Source: Kribbella caucasensis (GTDB lineage Bacteria > Actinomycetota > Actinomycetes > Propionibacteriales > Kribbellaceae). Taken from it: 64,000 bases of DNA. Below are positions 18,601 through 25,024 of the stretch, in pieces; position 1 is the first letter of the stretch; each line of letters opens with the position of its first letter. The DNA is taken from positions 142,551 to 206,550 of the forward strand of contig NZ_SNWQ01000017.1 of assembly GCF_004361855.1 (NCBI RefSeq), read 5' to 3'. A program made the position numbers and the translations under genes. Below the pieces are notes generated by a model. The model saw nothing but the letters and a program-made list of their open reading frames with translations. It was not told the DNA's origin and did not search any database.

Positions 18601-19608
18601 GACATCTGCAAGCCGGTGGTCGCCTCGATCCTGGCCAGCCTGGACCCCGGCGTACACGTCCTCGAGGGCGAGCGGGCCACGCTGCAGGACACCAACGACC
18701 ACGTGATGGCGAACATGCAGAAGGACGGCACGTACTCCGTCGTGCCGCGGGTCCCGGGTGGCGAGATCACCCCCGAGGGCCTGATCGTGATCGGCCAGGT
18801 GGCCAAGGACTTCGGGCTCTACACGAAGATCACCGGCGGCCAGCGGATCGACCTGTTCGGCGCCCGGATCGAGCAGTTGCCGGCGATCTGGAAGCGGTTG
18901 GTGGAGGCCGGGTTCGAGTCCGGTCACGCGTACGGCAAGGCGTTGCGCACGGTGAAGTCGTGTGTCGGTTCCACCTGGTGCCGGTACGGCGTACAGGACT
19001 CGGTCGGGATGGCGATCGCGCTGGAGCTGCGGTACCGCGGACTGCGGTCGCCGCACAAGCTCAAGCTCGGCGTGTCCGGGTGCGCGCGCGAGTGTGCCGA
19101 GGCGCGGGGCAAGGACGTCGGCGTGATCGCGACCGAGAAGGGCTGGAACCTGTACGTCGGCGGCAACGGCGGGATGACGCCGCGGCACGCGCAGCTGCTC
19201 GCCTCCGACCTGACCGACGACCAGTTGCTGCAGGCAATCGACCGGTTCCTGATGTACTACATCCGCACCGGCGACCGGTTGCAGCGCACGGCCACCTGGA
19301 TCCAGGAGATCGAGGGTGGGCTGGACCACGTCCGCGAGGTCGTGCTGGACGACAGCCTCGGGATCGCGGCCGATCTGGACGCGGCGATGGCCGCCCACAT
19401 CGGCTCCTACGAGGACGAGTGGCAGGCCACCCTGAAGGACCCGGCCAAGCTGGCCCGGTTCGTCTCCTTCGTGAACGCGCCCGACCAGCCCGACGCCGAC
19501 CTGCGGTACGTAGTCGAACGCAATCAGCCCCGGCCGGCCACCGAGGCCGAACGCGGACAGCTGGAGCCGGTGCTGTTGGCCGGCCCCCGATTGGAGGTAC
19601 GTCGATGA
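15688..19608 (+). CDS. In-frame fusion of a NasB-like NAD(P)H/FAD oxidoreductase with nitrite reductase NirB
   Basis: A single open frame of 1306 codons runs from the ATG at 15688 (GGGAGG at 15675-15680, ATGA overlap with the nitrate reductase) to the nirB stop. Residues 1-about 385 are a pyridine nucleotide-disulfide oxidoreductase (VVIIGRGMAGNRL, VVLGGGVLGVETACAL); about 390-440 is a BFD-type [2Fe-2S] domain (CRC...CGSC). From about 447 onward it is full NirB. The first module resembles NasB-type electron donors of nitrate reductase. No stop codon separates the parts, yet a strong internal ribosome site lies at 17014-17028, so the cell may make the fusion, NirB alone, or both. A lost stop codon through mutation or sequencing error is the alternative. 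Confidence 0.75.
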   Translation: MNERVVIIGRGMAGNRLAGLLTSSYDVTVLGDEGSYHRNRLTEYVAGRAPEPVVGNEELVSAVRVDRAAQTVVDSLGREHGYDRLVFATGADPVVPVKAAAASGVHLLRSATDATAIVEAAGRARRAVVLGGGVLGVETACALRERGVAVTLVHDGETLLDKSVRLTAGRRITRAVRRLGIEVLLNAEVVTAESRDDRFRALHLVGGRAVFGELLVITCGVLPRTGLAVQAGLPVGPAGGIVVDETRTSPADPRVHAIGDCAELDGTITGTVASAWQQAEVLADHLTTGGTAYELDAEVVRLTAGGLDVLVLGSAEAEGEVVRLDDDQRYVRAVLRDGVVRAAVAIGAPEVAAELVLLADRRTPVQADALLAAPPPPKKPVTVCRCNGVTRAAIEAAWQGGADSVAGIAATTRATTGCGSCIGAIGNLLDRLRSGETEPVPARRPTMTELTNARHLVIVGGGMVAHRLVEALRSRDTDVGWRVTVLAEEPRLPYDRVALTSYFSGRDPQDLALGDPELWDDPAVTLRKGVTVASLDVEAKTVRTTRDEVISYDELVLATGSNAFVPPVKNSDATGCFVYRTIDDVAALRVYVERLRTERKEVSGVVVGGGLLGLEAAGALRALGATTRVVEFAPRLMPLQVDEGGGSALARLIRSLDVDVLTSTQVTRVKQNSQGAARAMAVADGPDLPADVVVFATGVRPRDELGRAAGLQVGERGGVVVDDACRTSVPGVWAIGEVACIEGRVWGLVAPGYAMAEIVADRLLGGEATFPGADSSTKLKLLGVDVASFGDAFGATEGALDIVYADPVAGVYKKLVLSDDARTLLGGILVGDASAYSGLRPMVGRELGADPAAFLLPEGAGPVKLELPDDAPVCSCNNVSAGTIRCAVRDEGCGDLKSLCGKTKAGTSCGSCLPIVKNLMNAELAAAGVEVSKALCEHFAMSRAQLFDAVRVTELRTFSEIVDRHGTGRGCDICKPVVASILASLDPGVHVLEGERATLQDTNDHVMANMQKDGTYSVVPRVPGGEITPEGLIVIGQVAKDFGLYTKITGGQRIDLFGARIEQLPAIWKRLVEAGFESGHAYGKALRTVKSCVGSTWCRYGVQDSVGMAIALELRYRGLRSPHKLKLGVSGCARECAEARGKDVGVIATEKGWNLYVGGNGGMTPRHAQLLASDLTDDQLLQAIDRFLMYYIRTGDRLQRTATWIQEIEGGLDHVREVVLDDSLGIAADLDAAMAAHIGSYEDEWQATLKDPAKLARFVSFVNAPDQPDADLRYVVERNQPRPATEAERGQLEPVLLAGPRLEVRR
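17014..17028 (+). promoter_or_regulatory. Internal Shine-Dalgarno and ATG for NirB inside the fusion frame
   Basis: AGGAGG (17014-17019) stands 6 nt before the in-frame ATG at 17026-17028. The strength and spacing are ideal, and the ATG falls exactly where an ordinary nirB would begin. Confidence 0.75.
17026..19608 (+). CDS. nirB: NADH-dependent nitrite reductase large subunit (from internal start)
   Basis: 860 residues, the usual NirB length. Order: FAD/NAD(P) oxidoreductase (1-about 400, VIVGGGMVAHRL, DRVALTSYFSGR, GVVVGGGLLGLEAAGAL), BFD [2Fe-2S] domain (CSCNNV...CGSC), then ferredoxin-like and siroheme-[4Fe-4S] domains. Cluster ligands are CVGSTWC (C-x5-C) and GCAREC (C-x3-C). With siroheme it reduces nitrite to ammonium using six electrons from NADH. 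Overlaps nirD by ATGA. The cbiX gene downstream supplies the iron-insertion step for siroheme. The frame is continuous with the upstream oxidoreductase, so this entry describes the product of the internal start. Confidence 0.9.
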   Translation: MTELTNARHLVIVGGGMVAHRLVEALRSRDTDVGWRVTVLAEEPRLPYDRVALTSYFSGRDPQDLALGDPELWDDPAVTLRKGVTVASLDVEAKTVRTTRDEVISYDELVLATGSNAFVPPVKNSDATGCFVYRTIDDVAALRVYVERLRTERKEVSGVVVGGGLLGLEAAGALRALGATTRVVEFAPRLMPLQVDEGGGSALARLIRSLDVDVLTSTQVTRVKQNSQGAARAMAVADGPDLPADVVVFATGVRPRDELGRAAGLQVGERGGVVVDDACRTSVPGVWAIGEVACIEGRVWGLVAPGYAMAEIVADRLLGGEATFPGADSSTKLKLLGVDVASFGDAFGATEGALDIVYADPVAGVYKKLVLSDDARTLLGGILVGDASAYSGLRPMVGRELGADPAAFLLPEGAGPVKLELPDDAPVCSCNNVSAGTIRCAVRDEGCGDLKSLCGKTKAGTSCGSCLPIVKNLMNAELAAAGVEVSKALCEHFAMSRAQLFDAVRVTELRTFSEIVDRHGTGRGCDICKPVVASILASLDPGVHVLEGERATLQDTNDHVMANMQKDGTYSVVPRVPGGEITPEGLIVIGQVAKDFGLYTKITGGQRIDLFGARIEQLPAIWKRLVEAGFESGHAYGKALRTVKSCVGSTWCRYGVQDSVGMAIALELRYRGLRSPHKLKLGVSGCARECAEARGKDVGVIATEKGWNLYVGGNGGMTPRHAQLLASDLTDDQLLQAIDRFLMYYIRTGDRLQRTATWIQEIEGGLDHVREVVLDDSLGIAADLDAAMAAHIGSYEDEWQATLKDPAKLARFVSFVNAPDQPDADLRYVVERNQPRPATEAERGQLEPVLLAGPRLEVRR

Positions 19609-19952
19609 GTGTCCCGACGATGACGGAGACGGTGGCGATCTGCGCGTACGACGTGCTGCTGCCGGAGCGAGGGGTCGCCGCGTTGGTCGGGGACCTGCAG
19701 ATCGCGCTGTTCCGGACGTACGACGGTGCCGTGTACGCCCTGGGCAACCACGACCCGTTCAGCGGGGCGAACGTGCTGTCCCGGGGCATCGTGGGCAGCC
19801 GGGGCGACGTACCGACGGTTGCGTCGCCGATGTTCAAGCAGGTGTTCGATCTGCGCACCGGGATCTGCCTGGACGACCCGGACGTATCGGTCCCGGTGTA
19901 CCGGGTGCAGATCGACAGTGGTCAGGTACTGGTGAGCCTCGGTGACGACTAG
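19605..19952 (+). CDS. nirD: Nitrite reductase small subunit
   Basis: 115 residues from the ATG at 19605, overlapping nirB by ATGA with GGAGG just before it. It has the Rieske-like beta fold of NirD but without the Cys/His cluster ligands, as expected (for example GNHDPFSGANVLSRGIVG and GICLDDP). It forms the nitrite reductase complex with NirB. It overlaps the next gene by eleven bases in another frame, a sign of coupled translation. Confidence 0.93.
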   Translation: MSVPTMTETVAICAYDVLLPERGVAALVGDLQIALFRTYDGAVYALGNHDPFSGANVLSRGIVGSRGDVPTVASPMFKQVFDLRTGICLDDPDVSVPVYRVQIDSGQVLVSLGDD

Positions 19953-21069
19953 GCCAGGGCCACTCAGTGGCTGCACGATCGCCGTCACCGCCCACCGGCG
20001 GGCGGAGGATCTGATCGCGTCGTTCGAGCGTCGCGGCGCGAAGATCCTGCATGCGCCGACCCTGCAGATCGTGCCTGTCGCGGACGACCACGCGCTGATC
20101 GAGGCGACCCGGCGGGTGATCGCGAATCCGCCGGACGACGTGGTGGTCACCACGGCGGTGGGATTTCGGGGGTGGGTGGAGGCGGCGGACACGGCCGGTC
20201 TCGCGGCCGACCTGCTGAGCACGCTGGAGCAGTCCCGATTGCTTGCGCGGGGTCCGAAGGCGCGCGGGGCGATCCGCGCGGCCGGGCTGGTGGAACACTG
20301 GTCGGCCCGTTCCGAGACGACAGCCGAGGTCGTGGACTGGTTGCGCGATCAGGGCGTGTCCGGGCGGAAGATCGTCGTCCAGTTGCACGGCCTGTCGGAC
20401 CCCGCGCTGCAGGATGCACTGCGCACTGCGGGGGCGTCGGTGCGTGGGCTGGAGGTGTACCGCTGGGGCCCGGCACCGGATCCGGGGGCGGTGGACAAGC
20501 TGATCTCGCAGGTCTGCTCAGGCGCGGTCGACGCCGTAGTTCACACGTCTGCGCCGGGTGCGCAGGCTCTGCTGGACGCGGCCGCGTTGAACGGTCAGTA
20601 CGACGCACTGGTGAGCTCCCTACGGACCGGGCGCGTGCTGAACGCATGTGTTGGTCCGGTGACCGCAGGGCCCTTCGAGGCGTTGGGGTTGGAGCCGCTG
20701 GTACCGGACCGATTCCGGTTGGGCGCGCTGATCCGGATCGTCACGGACCGGCTGACCGACGACAACGCCCGCTCGATCGAAACCGCCTTCGGACAACTGG
20801 TGATCCGTGGCGGTGCTGCTGTGCTCGACGGCGTGGTGCTCCCCCTTGGACCGGGGCCGCGCGCAGTGCTGGCTGCTCTGGTGGCGGCCGGTGGTGATGT
20901 GGTGTCGCGACCGGCGTTGCTCGCGGTGCTTCCTGGTGCTGAGGACGTCCATGCTGTGGAGGTAACCGTGAACCGGCTACGCACTGCGGTAGGCAAACCC
21001 GAACTGGTCCGGACAGTGGTACGGCGCGGCTACCGGCTCGCCGTCGAGCCGGCTGCGGTCCCGTCATGA
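19942..21069 (+). CDS. nnaR: HemD-like uroporphyrinogen-III synthase fused to a winged-helix DNA-binding domain (NnaR type)
   Basis: 375 residues from the GTG at 19942. Residues 1 to about 260 match the uroporphyrinogen-III synthase fold (TIAVTAHRRAEDLIASFERRGA, VVVTTAVGFRGWVEAA, VDAVVHTSAPGAQALLDAA). About 270-375 is an OmpR/PhoB-type winged helix (GPGPRAVLAALVAAGGDVVSRPALL, VEVTVNRLRTAVGK, VVRRGYRL). Proteins of this architecture regulate nitrate/nitrite assimilation in mycobacteria and streptomycetes (NnaR, working with GlnR). The HemD half may sense a tetrapyrrole intermediate; that is inference. Its place inside the operon suggests feedback between siroheme supply and nitrite reduction. 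Confidence 0.85.
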   Translation: MTTRPGPLSGCTIAVTAHRRAEDLIASFERRGAKILHAPTLQIVPVADDHALIEATRRVIANPPDDVVVTTAVGFRGWVEAADTAGLAADLLSTLEQSRLLARGPKARGAIRAAGLVEHWSARSETTAEVVDWLRDQGVSGRKIVVQLHGLSDPALQDALRTAGASVRGLEVYRWGPAPDPGAVDKLISQVCSGAVDAVVHTSAPGAQALLDAAALNGQYDALVSSLRTGRVLNACVGPVTAGPFEALGLEPLVPDRFRLGALIRIVTDRLTDDNARSIETAFGQLVIRGGAAVLDGVVLPLGPGPRAVLAALVAAGGDVVSRPALLAVLPGAEDVHAVEVTVNRLRTAVGKPELVRTVVRRGYRLAVEPAAVPS

Positions 21070-21752
21070 TCGACCTGGTCGCCACGGCCCACGGAACCGC
21101 GGATCCTCGGGGCATCCGCGAGGTCCACTCACTGGTCCGGATGATGTCCCGGTTGCGTCCCGACGTACCGATGTCCCTCGGCTTCGTCGACGTCGATCTG
21201 CCCGACCTGCCCTCGCTGGTATCCCGGGTTGTTGCTGATAGCAACCAGGCGGTGGTGGTGCCGCTGTTGCTGAGCAGCGGCTACCACATCTCCGTCGACG
21301 TCGCCGCCGAAGTCACCCGCCGCCCTGGTTTCGTTGTCGCTGCCGGTGCGCTGGGCCCGGATCCCGTGCTCGCCGACGTACTGGCTTCGCGGCTGGGCAG
21401 TTTGCGCCACATCGACCGCATCGTCATGGCCGCGGCCGGCTCGTCCGACCACCGAGCCCTCCTGGACTGCTCGGCCGTCGCCGCCTCCCTCGCCTCCCTC
21501 GTGGATCGCCCGGTCGAGGTCGGCTACGTCTCCGGCGCCGGCGAACGCCTCTCCTCGGTCCTGTCCCGCTCACCCCGCCGAACCGCGGTAGCCACCTACA
21601 TGCTCGCCCCCGGCTACTTCGCCGACCGAGTCCGCCACCTCGCCACCGGCCGCCCCGTAACCCCACCCCTAGGCGCCGACCCCCGAATCGCCGAGTTGGC
21701 CCTAACCCGCTACGAAGCCGCCCTAACCACCTCCCTAGTCAGCACCCCGTAA
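21066..21752 (+). CDS. Sirohydrochlorin chelatase, CbiX/SirB family
   Basis: 228 residues from the ATG at 21066 (ATGA overlap with nnaR). The family signature LVATAHGTADPRG carries the active-site His (residue 9), and LLSSGYHISVDV the second. Two homologous halves are visible, the second starting near IVMAAAGSSDHR. It should insert Fe(II) into sirohydrochlorin to make siroheme for NirB. It is the last gene of the nitrate operon. The final 30 codons use the rare Leu codon CTA several times, unlike the rest of the gene, and run into the CCACCCC-rich spacer. Confidence 0.85.
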   Translation: MIDLVATAHGTADPRGIREVHSLVRMMSRLRPDVPMSLGFVDVDLPDLPSLVSRVVADSNQAVVVPLLLSSGYHISVDVAAEVTRRPGFVVAAGALGPDPVLADVLASRLGSLRHIDRIVMAAAGSSDHRALLDCSAVAASLASLVDRPVEVGYVSGAGERLSSVLSRSPRRTAVATYMLAPGYFADRVRHLATGRPVTPPLGADPRIAELALTRYEAALTTSLVSTP

Positions 21753-21961
21753 CCCCACCCCGCCGGGCCACCCCGCCGACCACCCCACCCCGCCACCCCG
21801 CCCTGCCACCCCACCCGCCGCCGCCGACCTGCTGATCGGTACATCGTGACCCTCGAGGTCGCCCGGCGGTAACTTTTGGTCGCCATCCCTCTGCGCAATT
21901 CGTTACCGTGCTGCGGCGTTGGTGGGTTTTCGCGGTGCCCGGAGACGCGAACCACTCCCGC
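21753..21961. repeat. CCACCCCGCC-type low-complexity tract and spacer after the nitrate operon
   Basis: From about 21751 to 21828 the sequence is an irregular tandem of CCACCCC and CCGCC blocks with almost no A or T. It is convergent space between the cbiX gene and the next minus-strand gene. In the rest I see only GGTAAC (near 21869) and GTTACC (near 21902), an inverted pair 27 bp apart, and no gene. The tract could act in termination or be replication slippage. Confidence 0.5.
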
Positions 21962-22864
21962 TCACCCTGCCGATGCTTGGTCCAACGCCGGCCCGAGATG
22001 GAGTTCTTCGTAGAGGTAGTGAGACTCGAGTTCGGCAGCGAGCCGCATGAGCTGGTCTCGAAGGTTCTCGGCCTCTCCAGGGTGAGTGGTGAGGCGCTCG
22101 ACGGTGGCGGCCAGTTCTTCGTTGAGGACGGCAACTGCTTCGTGCTCGCGTTGGAGGCGGTCGATGGCCGGCTTCAGCTCGGGGAAGCCCGCGGCCAGGT
22201 GGGGGAGTACACCGTCCTCGCGGGTGTGGTGGGCGTGCAGAGCTCCGCAGAACGACAGGCAGTGCGTCCTGAGGTCAGTCAGCTCTCCAGCGAGATCCGG
22301 TGGGTTAGCGGGATTCGGCCCTTCGGCGTAGTTGGATCCAGTGTCGGCGGGGTCGCGCCCCGCACTGGCCAGTTGTGCGTCGACCGCCGTGCGGAGGTCG
22401 GCTAATTGGCGGCGGAGGGCGGCGTGGACCTCCTTGAGCTGGGCGGTTGCGGCGCCGATCCGGGCCGGGATCAGCTCAACCACCTGGATCTTGCGCGTCG
22501 TTCCGGCTTGGTACGCCGCGAAGGCGGGGTCGCGGGCCGACTGGTCGGCGTACAGGCGGTCTCGTTCGGGGCCGGTGACTTCAGTGGCGATGGCATCGAA
22601 GCGAGTGGAGCCGAGTTCGACGATGACGGCCGGGTTCGCGCGGAGGTTGTGCAGCCAGGCTGGTGCGGTGGGCAGGCCTGAGTTGGAAGCGAAGACGATG
22701 AGCCGGCCCGCGTCCTCGGCGTACGCGGCGGGGGTGGTGTGCGGCCGGCCCGAACGGGCGCCGGTGGTGGTCAGCAAGACGAGCTTGGCGCCCTCGAACA
22801 TGCCGCCGACCCGCCCCTCGTTGGCGCGGAACTCGTCGATGATGGCGCGGTTGAAGTCGCTCAC
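21962..22864 (-). CDS. F420-type DDN-fold nitroreductase fused to a hemerythrin-like domain
   Basis: 300 residues from the GTG at 22864 (GAGGG upstream). Residues 1 to about 135 are a deazaflavin-dependent nitroreductase domain (KLVLLTTTGARSGRPHTTPAAY, NPAVIVELGS). Residues about 140-300 are four helices with hemerythrin HHE spacing: a His in DLRTHCLSFCGALHAHHTRED, HEAVAV, and HYLYEELHL near the end. The first domain would use F420 or FMN; the second could bind a di-iron centre and sense O2 or NO. The fusion order is clear from one frame. Divergent from a MarR gene 65 bp away, which may control it. Confidence 0.85.
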   Translation of the reverse strand: MSDFNRAIIDEFRANEGRVGGMFEGAKLVLLTTTGARSGRPHTTPAAYAEDAGRLIVFASNSGLPTAPAWLHNLRANPAVIVELGSTRFDAIATEVTGPERDRLYADQSARDPAFAAYQAGTTRKIQVVELIPARIGAATAQLKEVHAALRRQLADLRTAVDAQLASAGRDPADTGSNYAEGPNPANPPDLAGELTDLRTHCLSFCGALHAHHTREDGVLPHLAAGFPELKPAIDRLQREHEAVAVLNEELAATVERLTTHPGEAENLRDQLMRLAAELESHYLYEELHLGPALDQASAG

Positions 22865-22897
22865 GGTCTACCCTCACAATGCCCCAGAAGATTTAGC

Positions 22898-22909
22898 TTT
22901 GCAAGCAAA
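22898..22909. promoter_or_regulatory. Palindromic operator candidate between the DDN-hemerythrin and MarR genes
   Basis: TTTGCAAGCAAA is an inverted repeat (TTTGC-AA-GCAAA) in a 65-bp AT-richer divergent gap. Its location suggests that the adjacent MarR protein binds here and controls both genes. Confidence 0.45.
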
Positions 22910-22929
22910 ATAGTTTTGAGGACAAAGGT

Positions 22930-23361
22930 ATGTCAAGCACCGATGAGAGCATCCGGACGTTGCTGTTGTTGATGCCGCGACTGGTCGGCCGGGCCAAGCG
23001 GGCGAAGATCCCGGACGAACTGGCCGGGATGAACCTGGCGCCCCGGCATCTCTCGCTGTTCGCCTACCTGCTGTTCGACGGCCCGCTCGGTGTCAACGAA
23101 CTGGCCGAGCGGCTGGAGGTCACGCCGGCCACGGTGAGCCTGATGGTCGGCGAACTCAGCCGCAAGGGCATCCTCGAGCGCCGCGAGGATCCCGCCGACC
23201 GCCGCCGCGCCATCATCACCCTCGCCGACGCCCACCGCGAGGCGATCGACAACTGGCTCGCCCGTGGCGCCCGGGCCTGGCGGGTGGCCCTCGAGCCCCT
23301 CACCGACGAGCAGCGAAAGCTGTTCGTCCAGACGTTGAGGGCCTACGAAGACGCGATCTGA
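22930..23361 (+). CDS. MarR-family transcriptional regulator
   Basis: 143 residues from the ATG at 22930. The winged helix lies at about 40-105 (LAGMNLAPRHLSLFAYLLFDGPLGVNELAERLEV, ATVSLMVGELSRKGILERREDPADRRRAIITL), which is typical MarR. It is divergent from the DDN-hemerythrin fusion gene and probably represses itself and that gene through the 12-bp palindrome in the gap. The inducer is unknown. Confidence 0.87.
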   Translation: MSSTDESIRTLLLLMPRLVGRAKRAKIPDELAGMNLAPRHLSLFAYLLFDGPLGVNELAERLEVTPATVSLMVGELSRKGILERREDPADRRRAIITLADAHREAIDNWLARGARAWRVALEPLTDEQRKLFVQTLRAYEDAI

Positions 23362-23384
23362 GCGCGGCCCGGCTCAGCGGCGGC

Positions 23385-23801
23385 TCAGCGGTGGCGGAGG
23401 GTGCGGAGGTCGGACTGGCAGCGGCGTTCGACCTCGTCGAGTTCGCGGAGGGTTTCGTCGATGTCGCGGCGGCGTTGTTCCAGTTCGGCGCGGCGGGTGG
23501 TGATCTGGTCGAGGAGGTAGACCAGCTGGCCCTCCTCGCCGGGTTCGGCGTCGTACATGTCGACGATGGTGGCGATCTCGTCGAGGCTGAAGCCGAGCCG
23601 TTTGCCGCGCAGGATCAGGCCGAGCCGGACCCGGTCGCGCGGGTGGTAGACGCGGACCGTGCCGCGTCGCTCGGGGGTGAGCAGGCCGCGGTCCTCGTAG
23701 AACCGGATCGTGCGCAGGGTGACGTCGTACTCCGCGGCCAGTTCGGCGATGGACCACGTGCTCGCATCCACAGTCACCGGGTTATTGTGCACACACCCCA
23801 T
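23385..23801 (-). CDS. MerR-family regulator next to acyl-CoA catabolic genes
   Basis: 138 residues from the ATG at 23801; a GTG at 23777 is an alternative start, since neither has a clear ribosome site. The N-terminal helix-turn-helix is WSIAELAAEYDVTLRTIRFYEDRGLLTPERRG, followed by a wing (RVYHPRDRVRLGLILRGKRLGF) and a coiled coil at about 90-130. No Cys-rich metal site is present, so it is not of the metal-sensing type. Divergent from an acyl-CoA dehydrogenase; MerR proteins in this setting often control branched-chain or fatty acyl degradation. Confidence 0.85.
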   Translation of the reverse strand: MGCVHNNPVTVDASTWSIAELAAEYDVTLRTIRFYEDRGLLTPERRGTVRVYHPRDRVRLGLILRGKRLGFSLDEIATIVDMYDAEPGEEGQLVYLLDQITTRRAELEQRRRDIDETLRELDEVERRCQSDLRTLRHR

Positions 23802-23807
23802 CGTGCT

Positions 23808-23821
23808 TTACGTTTACGTAA
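23808..23821. promoter_or_regulatory. Perfect 14-bp palindrome between merR and acyl-CoA dehydrogenase
   Basis: TTACGTTTACGTAA (arms TTACGT and ACGTAA around TT) lies 6 bp before the merR ATG and 23 bp before the dehydrogenase ATG. It is a plausible MerR operator controlling both directions. Confidence 0.5.
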
Positions 23822-23844
23822 GCGTCAATCGTAGGGGAGTGGTC

Positions 23845-25011
23845 ATGTCGTTCGAGTTGTCCGAGGAGCACCGCGAGTTCCGCCGCAGTGTGCGCGATTT
23901 CGCCGAGGCCGAGATCGCCCCGCACGCCGCCGAGTGGGACCGCAAGCACTACTTCCCGGTCGAGACCGTGCAGAAGATGGGCCGGCTCGGCCTCTTCGGC
24001 CTGACCGCGCCCGAGCAGTACGGCGGCTCCGGGGGAGACTTCACCAGCCTGTGCGTCGCGATCGAGGAGATCTCCCGGGTCGACCAGTCGATGGGGATCA
24101 CCCTGGAGGCCGCGGTCGGGCTGGGGATCAACCCGATCCTGACCTACGGCACCGATGAGCAGAAGCAGCAGTGGCTGCCCGACCTGGTGGCGGGCCGGAA
24201 GCTGGCCGGCTTCGGCCTGACCGAGCCGGAGTCCGGGTCCGACGCGGGCGCGACCAAGACCCGCGCGGTACTGGACGGTGACGAGTGGGTGATCGACGGG
24301 TCCAAGCAGTTCATCACCAACTCCGGCTCCAGCATCACCTCGGTCGTCACGGTGACCGCGCGGACCGGGGAGAAGCCCGACGGCCGGCCGGAGATCTCCA
24401 CGATCATCGTCCCCGCCGGTACGCCGGGCTTCGTGGCGGAAGCGCAGTACGACAAGCTCGGCTGGCACGCGTCGGACACGCATCCGCTGTCGTTCGCCGG
24501 CTGTCGCGTCCCCAAGGAGAACCTGCTCGGCGAGCGGGGTAAGGGATTCGGCCAGTTCCTCGCGACGCTGGACGACGGCCGGGTCGCGATCGGGGCGGTC
24601 GCGCTCGGGTGCCTGAAGGCGTGCCTGGAGATGTCGGTCCAGTACGCCGGCGAGCGCAAGACGTTCGGCGTACCGATCGGACAGAAGCAGGGGGTCGCCT
24701 TCCAGATCTCCGACCTGAAGGTGATGGCGGACGCGGCCGAGCTGCTGGTCTACCGGGCCGCCGCGTTGAAGGACGCCGGCGCGTCCGTGCAGGAGTTCAG
24801 GCAGGCCGCGTCGGTGGCGAAGCTGTATGCGACCGAGTCCGCGGTGACGGCGACCCGGATCGCGACCCAGGTGTTCGGTGGCTATGGCTTCATGGAGGAG
24901 TACCCGGTCACCCGGTTCTACCGGGACGCCAAGATCCTCGAGATCGGCGAGGGGACGTCCGAAGTACAGCGCATGTTGATCGCCCGCGGCCTCGGCCTCC
25001 CGGTCGAGTGA
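23845..25011 (+). CDS. Acyl-CoA dehydrogenase
   Basis: 388 residues from the ATG at 23845 (GGGGAG at 23834-23839). Full-length ACAD fold: N-terminal helical domain, a beta domain with FGLTEPESGSDAGATKTRA and KQFITNSG (FAD and substrate contacts), and the C-terminal domain with QVFGGYGFMEEYPVTRFYRDAKILEIGEGTSEVQR, where the Glu of IGEGTSE is the usual position near the substrate. It oxidises an acyl-CoA to the enoyl-CoA and passes electrons to ETF. With the carboxyltransferase 13 bp downstream this suggests leucine/isovaleryl or related branched-chain degradation, but the chain specificity is not proven. Confidence 0.92.
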   Translation: MSFELSEEHREFRRSVRDFAEAEIAPHAAEWDRKHYFPVETVQKMGRLGLFGLTAPEQYGGSGGDFTSLCVAIEEISRVDQSMGITLEAAVGLGINPILTYGTDEQKQQWLPDLVAGRKLAGFGLTEPESGSDAGATKTRAVLDGDEWVIDGSKQFITNSGSSITSVVTVTARTGEKPDGRPEISTIIVPAGTPGFVAEAQYDKLGWHASDTHPLSFAGCRVPKENLLGERGKGFGQFLATLDDGRVAIGAVALGCLKACLEMSVQYAGERKTFGVPIGQKQGVAFQISDLKVMADAAELLVYRAAALKDAGASVQEFRQAASVAKLYATESAVTATRIATQVFGGYGFMEEYPVTRFYRDAKILEIGEGTSEVQRMLIARGLGLPVE

Positions 25012-25024
25012 CAGGATTGCCGGT

